Below, in pieces: positions 32,824 to 44,098 of a DNA stretch of 64,000 nucleotides. Positions within the stretch are counted from its first letter, which is position 1. Each line of letters begins with the position of its first letter. The stretch lies in assembly GCF_007655135.1 (NCBI RefSeq), contig NC_045131.1, forward strand, positions 1,984,001 through 2,048,000, read 5' to 3'. A model generated the notes under the pieces. It worked only from the letters and a program-made list of their open reading frames with translations, made no database searches and was not told the origin of the DNA. A program made the position numbers and the translations under genes. The stretch comes from Punica granatum (taxonomy: Eukaryota; Streptophyta; Magnoliopsida; Myrtales; Lythraceae).

Positions 32824-34664
32824 ATGGCTGACTGGCAAGGTTACACGGTTCTCTTCCTAATTTGGCTAGTCTCAGCCATCTTAGTCCGGGTTGTACTAAA
32901 CAGGACTTGGACCAAACCCCACCTTCCACCCAGCCCACTAGCCCTTCCAATCATTGGCCATCTCCACCTTGTTGCCCCCATACCTCACCAAGCCTTTCAC
33001 AAGCTCTCAATCCAATATGGTCCCTTGTTCCACGTCTTTCTCGGATCCGTGCCCTGCGTGGTCGTGTCCACTGCCGAGATGGCCAGGGAGTTCCTCAAGA
33101 CTTATGAGGAGCACTTTTCTAATCGACCTGTGATTGCCGCAGTAGACTACCTCACATACGGCTCACAGGATTTCTCTTTCGCGCCTTATGGGCCCTACTG
33201 GAAGTTCATGAAGAAGCTCTGTATGTCAGAACTTCTTGGTGGGCGAACACTTGGCCTTCTCCTTCCTGTTAGGAGCGAAGAGATTAAGCGGTTCGTCCAG
33301 TTCATGCTGAGGAAGGCCAAAGAAAGCAAGGAGGTTGATGTGGGAAGAGAGCTAATAAGGATGAGCAATAACATGGTCTCGAGGATGCTGATGGGGCAGA
33401 GGTGCTCGGATAAAGATGAACAAGCCGATGAGATGAGAAAGTTGGTCCATGAGGTAGTGGAGCTGACAGGGAAGTTTAACCTGACAGATTTTATTTGGTT
33501 CTGCAAGAACTTGGACTTGCAGGGATTCAAGAAGCGCCTCAAGGAAGTGCGAGATCGTTTTGATTCAATGATGGAGAGGATCATAGATCACAAGTTGGTG
33601 AGAAGAAAGCGGAAAGAAACGGGTGGAAGTGCTGAGGTGAAGGATTTGCTTGACATATTGCTGAACGTTGCTGAAGATGAGAACTCAGAGATGAGGTTGA
33701 GCAAAGAAAACATCAAGGCCTTCATCCTGGTAATAAGTTCTTTCTTCAACTTTTGTTGCTTAATCATTGTCCCGTTTGGATTTTCTATCACAGGGTCGTT
33801 CTATGTCGTCACAGTCTTCCTTTAGGTGAATAAATTAGTCAAATGGACTAGCCGGCCCAATACAGCTTTTTCAGCATAAATCCATTATTTTACTAGGAAA
33901 GTTCCATCACATCCTTTTCTAGAAGAAACTAAAGAAAATACATCTGTTCATAGCCGGTGATTGTGAATTCCTGATGTAAAAATCATTAGAAGACTGAACA
34001 TTTTATGATGTTCTGAGTTTCACAGGACATATTTGCTGCTGGGACAGACACAGCTGCAATTACGATAGAGTGGGCACTGTCAGAGCTAATTAACCATCCG
34101 GACATTATGGAGAAAGCAAGACAAGAGATCGACATGGTAGTTGGAAAAAACCGCCTCGTGGAGGAATCAGATATCCCCAACCTTCCCTACCTCCAAGCCA
34201 TAGCGAAGGAGACTCTCCGGCTCCACCCATCAGGTCCAATGATTGTGAGAGAGTCGACGGAGACTTGCGTGATAGGAGGCTATGAGATTCCTGCCGGAAC
34301 AAGGCTGTTCGTGAATCTTTGGTCTTTAGGGAGAGATCCAAGTCACTGGGAGGATCCCCTCGAGTTTAGGCCAGAGAGGTTCACTAGTGGAAGTAGCCAA
34401 CATTTGGAACTGAGAGGGCAGCATTTTCAGCTGATGCCATTTGGGAGCGGCAGGAGAGGGTGCCCCGGAACGTCACTGGCACTTCAGGTTGTTCAGGCAA
34501 CACTTGGTTCCATGATTCAATGCTTTGAGTGGAAACTCAGTGGAGGAGAAAATGGTAGGGTTAACATGGAAGAAGCTCCAGGGCTTACCCTTCTTAGGGC
34601 TCACCCCTTGATCTGCATCCCTGTTGCTCGCCTAGACCCATTTCCATCATCCCAAATTACTTGA
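32824..34664 (+). CDS. CYP93: Cytochrome P450, CYP93 family (two exons)
   Basis: Heme monooxygenase of 514 residues, anchored in the endoplasmic reticulum by an N-terminal helix (about 8-26) followed by the proline-rich hinge [12 protein letters not shown]. Exon 1 is 32824-33729, the intron is 33730-34025 (GT...AG, phase 0), exon 2 is 34026-34664. Key parts: I-helix AGTDTA (307-312), ETLR (364-367), PERF (418-421) and heme loop [10 protein letters not shown] (441-450) with ligand Cys448. The hinge, the [22 protein letters not shown] segment and the single phase-0 intron just before the I-helix fit CYP93A/B enzymes (flavone synthase II or pterocarpan hydroxylase types). The exact substrate cannot be told. 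Ala312 stands where Ser/Thr is common. The 3' end is duplicated at 27655-27940. Confidence 0.93.
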
Positions 34665-35635
34665 TATTTCTGGGAATGGGATAGGATATTGGAATCGAAA
34701 TATAGAAGACAACTAAATGAGGCCATGCATGTTTACTTTATCCAACTGGAAGCATCAGTAATCAAGAGAAGAAGCGCCACCCTTTCTAGTGATTTATATG
34801 ATCATGCTTCTATGTTCAGAGAAAGATACTCTGTTTTGAAAGACTGAATTCGTAGAACCTGTCGGTCGTTATCTGAACAAATGACTACTTTCCGGGGCCA
34901 AAATGCTAAGGCTGTTCGTTGGAATAAAATCATCATAATTTCTCCCGAATTGGTGATTCATTCTACCAATATTACTATTATGCAGAGGGTCATGGAAATC
35001 AGGAACCTTCGCGCTCCTGTTCTGCTTCCCCTGTTTTTGGAAACCTCCGAAAGTTTGCCAATGACAGGCCTGTAACAAGGCTCATCCCTTGTGCTGAGAT
35101 AGCTGGGTTCATCGGTTCTACTTCTACGTGGATTGCTTGCCACAGCGTACATGTAGTTATTTTCTTGAGATATGCTTCCTACTCCTTTATCTCCATTAGT
35201 CGTGCTGAGATTAAATCGTCATATGTTAACTCGTCACATGTCCCCTGGAGCAACCACACCTATTATTACTCGAAGTTTCAGTTAAGTTCATCGCAAAAGC
35301 TGCAAACCTGCAAATTCCGAAAATCCACCTATTTATTTGGCTGAACAAACAATATGTAGTTAGATAACGTATAAATCTTTTTTTTCCTACCGCTTAACTG
35401 GTTATCATATGATTAGCCATTCAATTTCAGCATATATGGTTGTACATGGCCCGACAGATAGGGAAGACCAAAAGTGCAACGTTGACTTCACAAGTATTAG
35501 TTCTGACTTTTGGACCGGATAATGCATGCTTCTGACTCTCATGGAACAGTGGAGGAGCATTAAAGATTAAGCAACCGGATACGGCGGCCAGGCCCAGCCA
35601 GCCTGTCCTCCCAGCGGCTGCCCCCAACGATACAG
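34665..35635. other. P450 3' flank and spacer
   Basis: 34665-34875 is shared with the P450 relic at 27655. The rest has no recognised feature. Confidence 0.5.
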
Positions 35636-36720
35636 TCACTTGCAAGTTACATTGAGAGGGGCCCCGCACAAGCACCGGTTATGGAAGTAGGTTGTGTAGT
35701 CGAAACTCTGCATCTGCCCTCCTACTGGGATCCGCCCACACAACCTGTTGTAGCTCACGTTAAGCCCCCGCAGCTCAGGCAAACGGGTCATCTCATCAGG
35801 GATGCTCCCATAGATCTTGTTGTGGTTCACGTTTAAATAAGCAAGCCTCGGGTAAACCTCCAGCCTTGACATGTCAAACTGAAACTGGTTCCTTGAGAAG
35901 TCCAAGATCTGCGTGGACTTGTTCCCCCCGAAGAACATGAATATGTCCCCCTCGAGCTTGTTCCGCGACACATCCACCTGTCCAAAGTCCACGTCCTTAA
36001 ATGACTCTGGGATCTTGCCGATGAGATCATTGTGAGACAGTTGCAGGTACAGGCTGTTACCTGTTAGATCAAAAATACCACCATAGGATTATGAGGCAAA
36101 GGTTAACTGTTATATGAAGTTGATTGTCTGCGCATTAATTAATTACCTTTGATGGCGGAAAGAGAGTCAGGAATCGTGCCTGTTAACTTGTTGCGGTCGA
36201 GGCTGATTGCTGCAAGGTTGCGGAGGTTTGAGAGGGAGCTCGGGATGGAGCCAGAAAGGTTGTTAAAAGAGAGTTGGAGAAAGATGAGTTTCTGAAGCTT
36301 GCTGAGGAAGGAGGGGATAGGACCGGTGAGGTTGTTCCAGGTGAGAGTGAGGTACTCGAGGTTGGTGAGCCTGGCGATGGCGGGAGGGATAGGGCCTGTG
36401 AGGTTGGGCTGCTTATGGAGGGTCAGGATACGGAGGTAGGGGAGGTCGCCAATGGCTGGGGGAATCTGGCTCGGTGGGAGGCCGCCCATGAAGAGCTCGA
36501 GGGAGACGACACGGTTGGTGGTCTCGTTGCACTTGACGATGTACCAGCTGGTGCAGCAGTCCGTGTCGGGGCTCCAGGAGGCGAACACATAGGCATTGTC
36601 GAAGTGGTTTTTGATTTCGAGGAGGGCCTTCTTGTCGTCTGGGTGACAGAGCTCTCCGGCAGAGGGTAGGACGACGGAGAGGCAGAGTAGAGCACAGAGG
36701 AAATGATGGGTCTGCATCAT
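35636..36720 (-). CDS. PGIP: PGIP-like leucine-rich-repeat protein P1
   Basis: Secreted, apoplastic protein of 332 residues of the polygalacturonase-inhibitor type. Family members bind fungal or insect pectinases and block cell-wall breakdown, but activity must be shown for each. Exon 1 is 36147-36720, the intron is 36061-36146 (GT...AG), exon 2 is 35636-36060. The splice splits Gly192 (phase 1). It has a signal peptide (about 1-22), an N-cap with ELCHPDDKKALLEIK and paired Cys, about ten 24-residue LRRs (N.LTGPIP, N.LSGSIP pattern) and a C-cap HNRCLCGAPL..TC. The upstream Met at 36831 was rejected because it would put a poor sequence before a good signal peptide. Its promoter region is repeated upstream of P2. 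Confidence 0.9.
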
Positions 36721-37406
36721 GGGATCAGTATGAAATGGAATATTGTGTAAACACAGTAAGCAAAGCGTTTTTCTAAAAAGAATGTATGGAAACAAGAGAT
36801 AAGTTCCATTTTCATTGGTAAGACTACTCATTCTTCCTTACTTTTTTTTTAAAATAATATTAAATTCATAGGTCTCCTCTATAATAACAAAGGATTATAT
36901 GAGCCGGCAGCGACTGCATTGCCCCAGCTAGATCCACTTCTAGAAATCAATAATTTGCTTCCCACATGACAAGTTGGTCAAGATAAGGGAATAGTGGCAT
37001 CACAAAGTTGACCCCACATAGATACGGACCCATGGATTACCACCCATACCTTCAGACTCCAAATACCCAAATTTGTCATAGTCCCTCATGTGATACTTTA
37101 CCTTCCCCATGAGTATGTAGATATCTCTATTGGATATCATTTTAACTGAATTTTATGATTTCGTCCTAACCAGCTTCGACTAATTACTCCTAAAGGGGTA
37201 TGACGGAATCCGGCTAGTTGGTGATTACTAGCGACATAGGAATCTCCACTATGGAAGATCGTGCACAGATAATGGTAGTTCTTACTGAGCGCAACACATC
37301 CCTTATTTTGCTCATTGTTATTCAATACACCATAATCGATTCGAAATGGTCCCTGTTTCATGGACATGGCTTGGGACATCGAGCCATTTTACAACCATGT
37401 CTAATC
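36721..37406. other. P1 upstream region / P2 3' flank
   Basis: 36903-37050 (GATCCACT.CTAGAAATCAA, AAGATAAG, GCATCACAAAGTTGACC) is homologous to 40748-40910 upstream of P2. Otherwise nothing is recognised. Confidence 0.5.
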
Positions 37407-38557
37407 TTACGAGCAGGTCACGTTGAGCGGAGCTCCACACAAGCACCGGTTATGGAAGTAGGTGGTGTAATCAAACCTCTGGAGACTCCCTCCAACTGGA
37501 ATCCGACCGCAGAGCCTATTGTAGCTCACGTTGAAGTTCTGCAGGTATCGCAACCCAGTCATCGCCACTGGGATGCTCCCATAGATCTTGTTGTGGTTAA
37601 TGTCGAAGGCAATCAAGTTATTGTACACCTCCAGCTTTGACATGTCGAACTCGAACTGGTTCCTCGAGAAGTCCATGATCTGGGTGGTCTTGTTTGGCCT
37701 GAAGAACATGAATATGTTCCCCTCGAGCTTGTTCCGGGACACATCCACCTGGCCGAAGTCCACGTCCTTGAATGATTCCGGAATCTTGCCTGAGAGGCCA
37801 TTGTGGGACAGGATCAGGTACAGGTCATTACCTCTTAAATGACATACATCACAACAGTATTATCAGTACCTTGTTTAATTAGAAAAATTTTTCCACCGCG
37901 GCAGATGATCTGAAAGACAAAGCATATTTTGTAGATGGAAGTTGCATTGTTATATTCACTGTCGGACATTAATTAATCACCTCTGATGGCAGAGAGGGAG
38001 GAGGGGATTGTGCCGGTAAGCTTGTTCCGGTCGAGACGGATGGACCCGAGATTGCAGAGGTTGGAGAGGGAGCTCGGGATGGAACCATGAAAGTTGTTAA
38101 AGGAGAGGTGGAGGAAGATGAGCTTCTCAAGCTTGCCTAGGAAGGAGGGTACAGGACCTGTGAGGTTGTTCCATGTAAGTGTGAGGTATTCGAGGTTCGT
38201 GAGCCTGGCGATGGAGGGAGGGATGGGGCCCGTGAGGTTGGGCTGCTTGTGGAGGATCAAGATTCAGAGGTAAGGGAGGTCGCCAAAGGCAGCGGGAATC
38301 TGGCTTGGCGGGAGGCTGCCATTGGAGAGCTCGAAGGAGACAACCCGGTGGGTGGTCTCGTTGCACTGGATGATGCCGTTCCAGCTGACGCAGCAGTCAG
38401 TATCGGGTCTCCAGGAGTTGAAGAAGTAGGCATTGTCGAAGTGGCTCTTGATTTGGAGGAGGGCCCTCTTGTCATCCGGGTGGCAGAGCTCTCCGGCAGA
38501 GAGTAGGACGACGGAGAGGAAGAGTAAAGAAGAGAGGAGATGGCGGGTCTGCCTCAT
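37407..38557 (-). pseudogene. PGIP: PGIP-like P2, single premature stop
   Basis: Same structure as P1: exon 1 37981-38557, intron 37832-37980, exon 2 37407-37831, splice in a Gly codon, 334 codons in all. All features of the family are present (signal peptide, Cys-rich N-cap, ten LRRs, HNRCLCGAPL C-cap). One codon is changed to TGA at 38264-38266, in the PYLRIL motif where P1 has Arg CGT; a CGA-to-TGA transition is the simplest origin. No other lesion was found and both splice sites are intact. It is either a very young pseudogene, a segregating null allele, or a sequencing error. Without the stop it would be a normal paralogue of P1. Confidence 0.85.
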
Positions 38558-38773
38558 GGTTCAATAATGAGAGAGGAATTTTTATGGTAGGAAAAGAAAT
38601 ATGGGTGTTCCTTCAGTTCACGACTTCATCTATATACAATATACATAAAAGCTGAGGTGAAATTTAGGAACGTGCGTCGTAGGACAAAACAAACCTCTCA
38701 TTACGTGACCTTTCGAGTTTTGACGAATAAGGATGTATTGTAAGCGTTTTATTATTATGTTGAGACCTTGCTT
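38558..38773. other. P2 5' flank
   Basis: A TATATAGATG-like sequence on the minus strand at about 38628-38637 could be the TATA box. Then spacer. Confidence 0.3.
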
Positions 38774-38935
38774 TTTTTTTTTCGGTTACAAGGGATGCAC
38801 ATGGATCTAGTACATTAAAATAGAAATCTTAAATATCTAATAAAAGAGAATAGATAGTGCCACTGGAGTATCGAACCTCAGACTTTTTTGTCACCATATG
38901 AGAGGTGCACCACTGTGCGATTCCCTCTTTTGATA
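38774..38935 (-). mobile_element. SINE-B copy 2
   Basis: Minus-strand box B GGTTCGATACTCC and box A-like TCGCACAGTGG, tail CCCTTGTAACCGAAAAAAA. Flanked by GACCTTGCTT (38764-38773) and GACGTTGCTT (38936-38945). Confidence 0.75.
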
Positions 38936-38975
38936 GACGTTGCTTATTAAAGGTGGAAAGATATGCGCTCATTGA

Positions 38976-39147
38976 AAGTTATAAGCCACATACATGTATT
39001 GTATGGCATCGCTAAGTAATCAAGAGGTTTGAAATTCGATTATCGTGATAGGATTACCCATACCCTTTCTTAGCAATTAATATTTCTATTTTATTATATT
39101 AAACACATGAGTCTTTCTTCATGTAATCGAAAGGGAAAAAAACATCA
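38976..39147 (+). mobile_element. SINE-B-like copy 3 (diverged)
   Basis: Box A/B-like stretches (ATGGCATCGCTAAGTAATC, GAGGTTTGAAATTCG), then ATTTCTATTTTATTATATTAAA as in copy 2, and a tail TGTAATCGAAAGGGAAAAAA. Confidence 0.45.
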
Positions 39148-39239
39148 CTTGAATAACGACCTAATTTTCATTAGCTATTGCAAGTGCTTTCCAAAGAAAG
39201 ATAGAAATCATTGGAATAAAAATAAAAAGGAAAAACATA

Positions 39240-39885
39240 TTGCTTTGTGTCAATTTTATCGCAACATTTTAAAATTATACTATATAAAAAAATCACACAT
39301 TGAACTTATTGCAGTTTATATAATAAACGATTGATTAAAAATTGTTAGAAAAAGAAATAAGCTCATACCTATCAAATGAAATGCAAACCTTAATTTGTTT
39401 TCTTCTCAAATGAGGGAGAAGTATAAAGAGAGAGACTGGCAAGCCCATGAGTGAAGAAGGGAAGAAAGAGCAAAATGTTGAATTGAAGTGAAATTTAGGG
39501 CTGCAGTGTGCGGGAGATATGTGAAGAAATGAGAATGGGATTTGGGTATTGATGATGAGGGAGTCGGGCGGATAAAAGGCCACCGGACATGTCGGAATAT
39601 GGGTAATTCTACATGTGGCAAGAGTCTAGGCCCATTATTTATCCATATGTGCGCTACATCATTCTTTAGGTTAATTTTTACTAAAAATTTGACGTCATGC
39701 ATACCATAATTGATATTACATCCTAAACGATGTGTTATATTGTATAATTTTAAAATGTTGTGATAAAATTGACACAAAAATAAAATGTTGTGCTATGATT
39801 GATACTACACCTTAAATGATGTACTATATAGTGTAATTTTTAAAATCATAATAAAATTAACACAAAAGTAAAATGTTATATTTTT
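39240..39885. repeat. Inverted/tandem repeat cluster
   Basis: 39244-39292 (GTGTCAATTTTATCGCAACATTTTAAAATTATACTATA) is inverted relative to 39733-39776. The right arm is itself tandemly duplicated (about 39704-39790 and 39793-39880). Likely a decayed foldback element. The matching small ORFs on the two strands are an effect of this inversion. Confidence 0.5.
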
Positions 39886-40159
39886 TCCAAATAAAAATAA
39901 CTACTTTGACGGAAAGAAGAAATGGAAGTCATGATGACGAAATGGTTCTCTTGAACAGGATTTTGGGCGTGTTGTGATTGAATGACGTAAAATTACTTGT
40001 GATTATAAATGGCATGAATTTAGATGTTCACTCTATAATGGTGCAATAACAATACACAAGAATCTTTCTCTGAAATATAAAACCATATTTAAGATATTAT
40101 TTTTAAAATTATAACCTTTATTGTTTTTATTGATCTGATTGATTTGCTAACTCAATAGG

Positions 40160-40195
40160 TCTAATTTGCACATAAACGTGGGCCTTTTATCTAGT
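40160..40195 (+). other. Helitron-like 3' end
   Basis: A GCAC..AAACGTGGGCC stem-like stretch, then TTTTATCTAGT. This is compatible with a plant Helitron end (hairpin then CTAGT), but the 5' end is not seen. Confidence 0.25.
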
Positions 40196-40234
40196 ATATA
40201 TTTAAGCACCAACGGAAGACAATTTTTTCAATGT

Positions 40235-40575
40235 TGGATTCGAGTAGCTATGTTTGACTGTGGAGTGGAAAATATTCCACTTAACTTTACTTTTTTTTTT
40301 TTAATTTAACAATACAATCATTACTTTTTTATTTTATTCTTCAATATAAAAATAAATTCTCCCACGTACTTTTTTTAACTATCATTCGATTCAAATTTTT
40401 AAAATTAAATTCTTTCAACTATTCATTATTTTTTCAATAATTAACAACACAATCATTACTTTTTATCTTCTTCCTCAATTTAATCATAAATTCTCACACC
40501 CATTTTTTCTAATTATTATAATGCCACTCAAATAGTTGGAGAGGAGTTATGTACATTGGAGTGGAGAGGATGCCA
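40235..40575 (-). repeat. MITE family M2, copy 2 (inverted)
   Basis: Contains ACTATTCATTATTTTTTC and AACAACACAATCATTACTTTTTA, the complement of blocks in 22390-22603 and 61732-61975. An internal partial duplication is present. Confidence 0.5.
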
Positions 40576-40607
40576 TACAAAAACATGTGATTAAAAAGAA
40601 GGTGTAG

Positions 40608-40745
40608 TGCAATAACACACGTTTTCGCATGTTAATTTAGAGGTTGTAAGTTCAATATCTAGTGGGACTACCCGTACTCCTTTATTCGTTATTTAGGAAT
40701 TTTCTTTCATTATTTTAAGCATTTAGCCTCCTTTAAAAAAAAAAA
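40608..40745 (+). mobile_element. SINE-B-like copy 4
   Basis: GGTGTAGTGCAATAACACACG (box A-like) and GAGGTTGTAAGTTCAATATC (box B-like), ending GCCTCCTTT and an A tail. Confidence 0.45.
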
Positions 40746-40747
40746 AG

Positions 40748-40910
40748 TGGGTCGCCCCGTGACCACAGTGCCACAGTTCGACGATCCACTGCTAGAAATC
40801 AACAAGCTTAGCTGTTACCTATATGTCGAGGGACCAAGATAAGATTTTAGAGTGGCGTGACAAAGTTGACCAACGGTATATGACTAGTGGATCATTGGGG
40901 CATAAGATTA
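40748..40910 (-). promoter_or_regulatory. Displaced P2 upstream region
   Basis: Matches the P1 upstream region 36903-37050 (GATCCACTGCTAGAAATCAA, GCGTGACAAAGTTGACC) but lies 2.2 kb from P2. The intervening DNA consists of SINE, MITE and foldback insertions. Confidence 0.45.
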
Positions 40911-41778
40911 TGCACATTGGATGAATGCTTCTTTGTGTGTTCTCCACGAAAAGAATTGAATTTTACTTTTGGTACATGGGAGATTCATAAACTGGGAATT
41001 TATATGGAACTTCTAAGATGAAGATCGTACTCGAATCAGAAGAATAATTACACAAACAATTATACACGGTTCAGACATACAGCACGGTATTGCCCGTACA
41101 TTCAAAATGGTAGCTAGCAGGGTCCGTTTTCTTATTATAGAGTAATAATATAGTAGAACACTAAATAAAGAACTTTTAAACTTTTTTCCGTATTAATTCA
41201 TGCTGAGAAAGTTTTATCTCTTAATGGGCCGACTCAATTCGACTAAATGAATCAAAGGCTCAATGGGCTTTCGGATATCAGAATGCACACAAAAAAAAAA
41301 AAACTTTTAAACTCTCTTCCAGTAATCTTATTATTATCTTCTTCTCTTTTTTTTCCTTTAGTCTAAAGCAACCAGAAGTATAATGATTCCTCACTAATCT
41401 AGATTTGAATCAAGTCAGACCACCAAAAGGGTAAAGCAATCATGGATTTCTTTAATCACAATACCTAAATCCAAGACTTACTTAAGTGGAAAAGGTACTG
41501 AATCACCTATACCAATCCATATTGGAATAGTCTTTCTTTTTTCCACTCGAAAAAACCATTGCACGAGAGACAGATCCGAATTTTAGCTTGGTCGATTTGG
41601 GTCAAGTTTATAGTCCGGAGCCGAGATCACATATTGGCCGGTGTGCCCCAATATGAAGATTGTATGCAAATCTAAGAAATTAGATTGGCGGAACACCGTT
41701 CCATTTCCCTACCTAAAGTTTTTTTCGGTGAGTTTTTTCCTACCCAAAGTTGAATAGTTGATCAAATGATTGAGTAAC
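40911..41778. other. Spacer with SINE-A fragment
   Basis: A SINE-A 3' end lies at about 41205-41300 (CTTTCGGATATCAGAATGCACAC, A tail). No gene. Confidence 0.5.
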
Positions 41779-42085
41779 GGTGCGTTTGTTTCAATTTAAT
41801 CAAAATAAGTGCTCAAATGTTAGTTATAAGGAAAGACGAATTGGAGAAAGAGGAAAAGATGAAAAGTGGGGTTATATACTACTTATTCATTAAGTTAAAA
41901 ACTACTTAATGAGTTAAATAAAAATATTTAACATAATGAAATAAATTTTTTTTTTCACTTATTAGTGTCATTTCTTCTTCACAAAACATATCCTCATCTT
42001 TATCACTTATCCTCCATTTCTATACATTTCATTCTTTAACCAATTAAATATTTAATTTTTAAACACTGAATTTATCAAACGCCAT
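41779..42085. repeat. MITE-like element with GTGCGTTTG/CAAACGCCA ends
   Basis: About 305 bases. Internal blocks (ATAAGTGCT.AAA.GTTAGTTATAAG, CATTAAGTTAAAAA.TACTTAATGAG, CACAAAACATAT.CTCATCTTTATCA) match 22680-22970. Confidence 0.5.
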
Positions 42086-42108
42086 CTAAAACTATTCAAG
42101 AAGAATGT

Positions 42109-42690
42109 TAGTAGAGGTAATCGGTTTCGGGTGCCTTGTATTTTTCACGATATTCAGACCCTACCATATAAGGTACAGGTTCCAAGATTTTAGAACTAGA
42201 CCTTACCATGTTGAATCTTGGAACCGGAACCTATATTATACCACAGGTTCCAAGTATCATGTTAGAACCTGTAAATTTTTTTGTCTTGCTAAATAAAATA
42301 AAAAATATCACATACATAATCAGTAATCACGCCAAATAAAATATTAGCAAAGATTTAGATTAATCCACAATCAAAATATATATATATATATATGTTTCAT
42401 CAATCCATCGACAAAATTAAATATTCATAATACGATCTCACATAGTAAAGTGTTTATGTTCTGATTCATTAGAGGAGACGGTAACTTTACTCTTTTCTCT
42501 TTTTTTATTATTATAAATAATCGGTTCTGAGTATTCTATAGGCAGGAATTGGAATCGGAATCGATTTTCACCGGTTTCTGATTTTAATATCCGAAACCTA
42601 CCATATTTTTAATACGAGCTACCCGGATCCTACCCTAACGGATAGGTTCCGACCGATTCCGGGTATACCCGATACCCTTGCACACTCCTA
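42109..42690. repeat. hAT-like non-autonomous element
   Basis: The ends TAGTAGAGGTAATCGGTTTCGGGT and, on the reverse strand, TAGGAGTGTGCAAGGGTATCGGGT form an imperfect inverted repeat. The interior has repeated GGTTCC.A.G-type motifs. No transposase frame is present and the target duplication is not clear. Confidence 0.4.
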
Positions 42691-42992
42691 ACAATTAGCG
42701 TAGTAAACAAAAAAAAGTACGCATATCGAATCATGAAGTAATATATTGAGTCAAACACAGTGGATCCCCGCTTTATTACTTCAATCAATCAATCGGATAA
42801 TTAATTCATACCGCGTTCAATTCAAAATAAGTCCCTATACCCTGTATCTTGGACGCGGTATCGGGAAGGGGGAAAACCATAGAAAATAAAATTTGCAGAT
42901 TCGAGACTCCAACGGGGTTAATGGAGCCGCATCTGGCAAGCCTTGAGCTCCATGGAGCCCAACCCAACCGGGCCATTATGATCGTGGCTAGT
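42691..42992. other. P3 3' flank
   Basis: Nothing recognised. Confidence 0.4.
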
Positions 42993-44098
42993 TTACGAGC
43001 AGGTCACATTGAGCGGAGCTCCACAGAGGCACCGGTTATGGAAGTAGGTGGTATAGTCAAAACTCTGGAGCCTCCCTCCTACCGGAATCTGACCGCAGAG
43101 CCTGTTGTAGCTCACGTTGAAGATCTGCAGGTATTGCAATTCAGTCATTGCCTTTGGGAAGCTCCCGTAGATCTTGTTGTGGTTTAGGTCCAGGGAGATC
43201 AATTCATTATACACCTCAAGCTTCGTCATGTCGAACTCGAACTGGTTCCGGGAGAAGTCCATGATCTGCGTGGTCTTGTTTGGCCCGAAGAACATGGATA
43301 TGTCCCCTTTAAGCTTGTTACGGGACACATCCACCTGCCCGAAGTCCGTGTCCTTGAATGAAGCTGGGATCTCGCCGGTGAGGCCATTGTGAGACAGGAT
43401 AAGGTACAGGCCATTACCTGTTAAAACGGCAAATATATCATCACATAGGACGATTAATAAGTACCGCATAGAAAAAATTTCAGACGGAGGCATAGTGTTA
43501 AATTCAATATGTGACGTCAATAACCTTTGATGGCGGAGAGGGAGGCAGGAATTGTGCCAGTGAGCTTATTTCTGTCGAGGCGGAGGGATGAAAGGGGGCG
43601 GAGGGTGGAGAGGGAGCTCGGGATTGAACCAGACAAGTTGTTGAAGGAGAGATGGAGATAGACGAGGTTCTGAAGCTTGCTGAGGAAGGAGGGGACGGGA
43701 CCAGTGAGGTTGTTCCAGGTGAGGTCGAGGTACTTAAGGTTCTTGAGCTTGGTGATGGCATAGGGGATGGGCCCGGTGAGGTTGGCCTGCTTGTGGAGTC
43801 TCAGTGTCTCGAGATAAGGGAGGTTGCCGATGGCGGCGGGGATTTGTCCCGGAAGGTCCCCGACGACCACCGTGACGGAGGTGATCCGGTGGGTGGTCTC
43901 ATCACACTCCACGTTGTTCCACTCGACGCAGCAGTCGGTGTCGGGCTTCCACGAGATCAGGACGTAAGGGTCATTGAAGGCCTCCTTGATCGCCAACAGG
44001 ACCTTCTTGTCGCTCGGGTTGCAGAGCTCGGATGCGGTCGGGAAGAGGAGGTAATAGGAGAAGAGGAGAGCGGAGAGGAGATGAAGCGTGGTTGACAT
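42993..44098 (-). CDS. PGIP: PGIP-like leucine-rich-repeat protein P3
   Basis: Intact secreted LRR protein of 332 residues. Exon 1 is 43525-44098, the intron is 43418-43524 (GT...AG), exon 2 is 42993-43417. Exon lengths (574 and 425) are identical to P1 and the splice again splits Gly192. Signal peptide about 1-23 (ends TASELC), N-cap SDKKVLLAIK with CC at the usual spacing, about ten LRRs, C-cap HNRCLCGAPLNVTC. The likely role is apoplastic binding of pectin-degrading enzymes or another wall ligand; inferred from family only. A TATA box (TATAAA) lies at 44188-44193, about 90 bases upstream of the ATG. Confidence 0.9.

Noticed and set aside
36720..36831. Upstream Met extending P1 by 37 residues
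   Set aside because: The inner MMQTHHFLCALL start gives a normal signal peptide and a protein length matching P3. The extension looks like 5' leader.
39241..39777. Similar small proteins on opposite strands
   Set aside because: Explained by an inverted repeat, not by genes.
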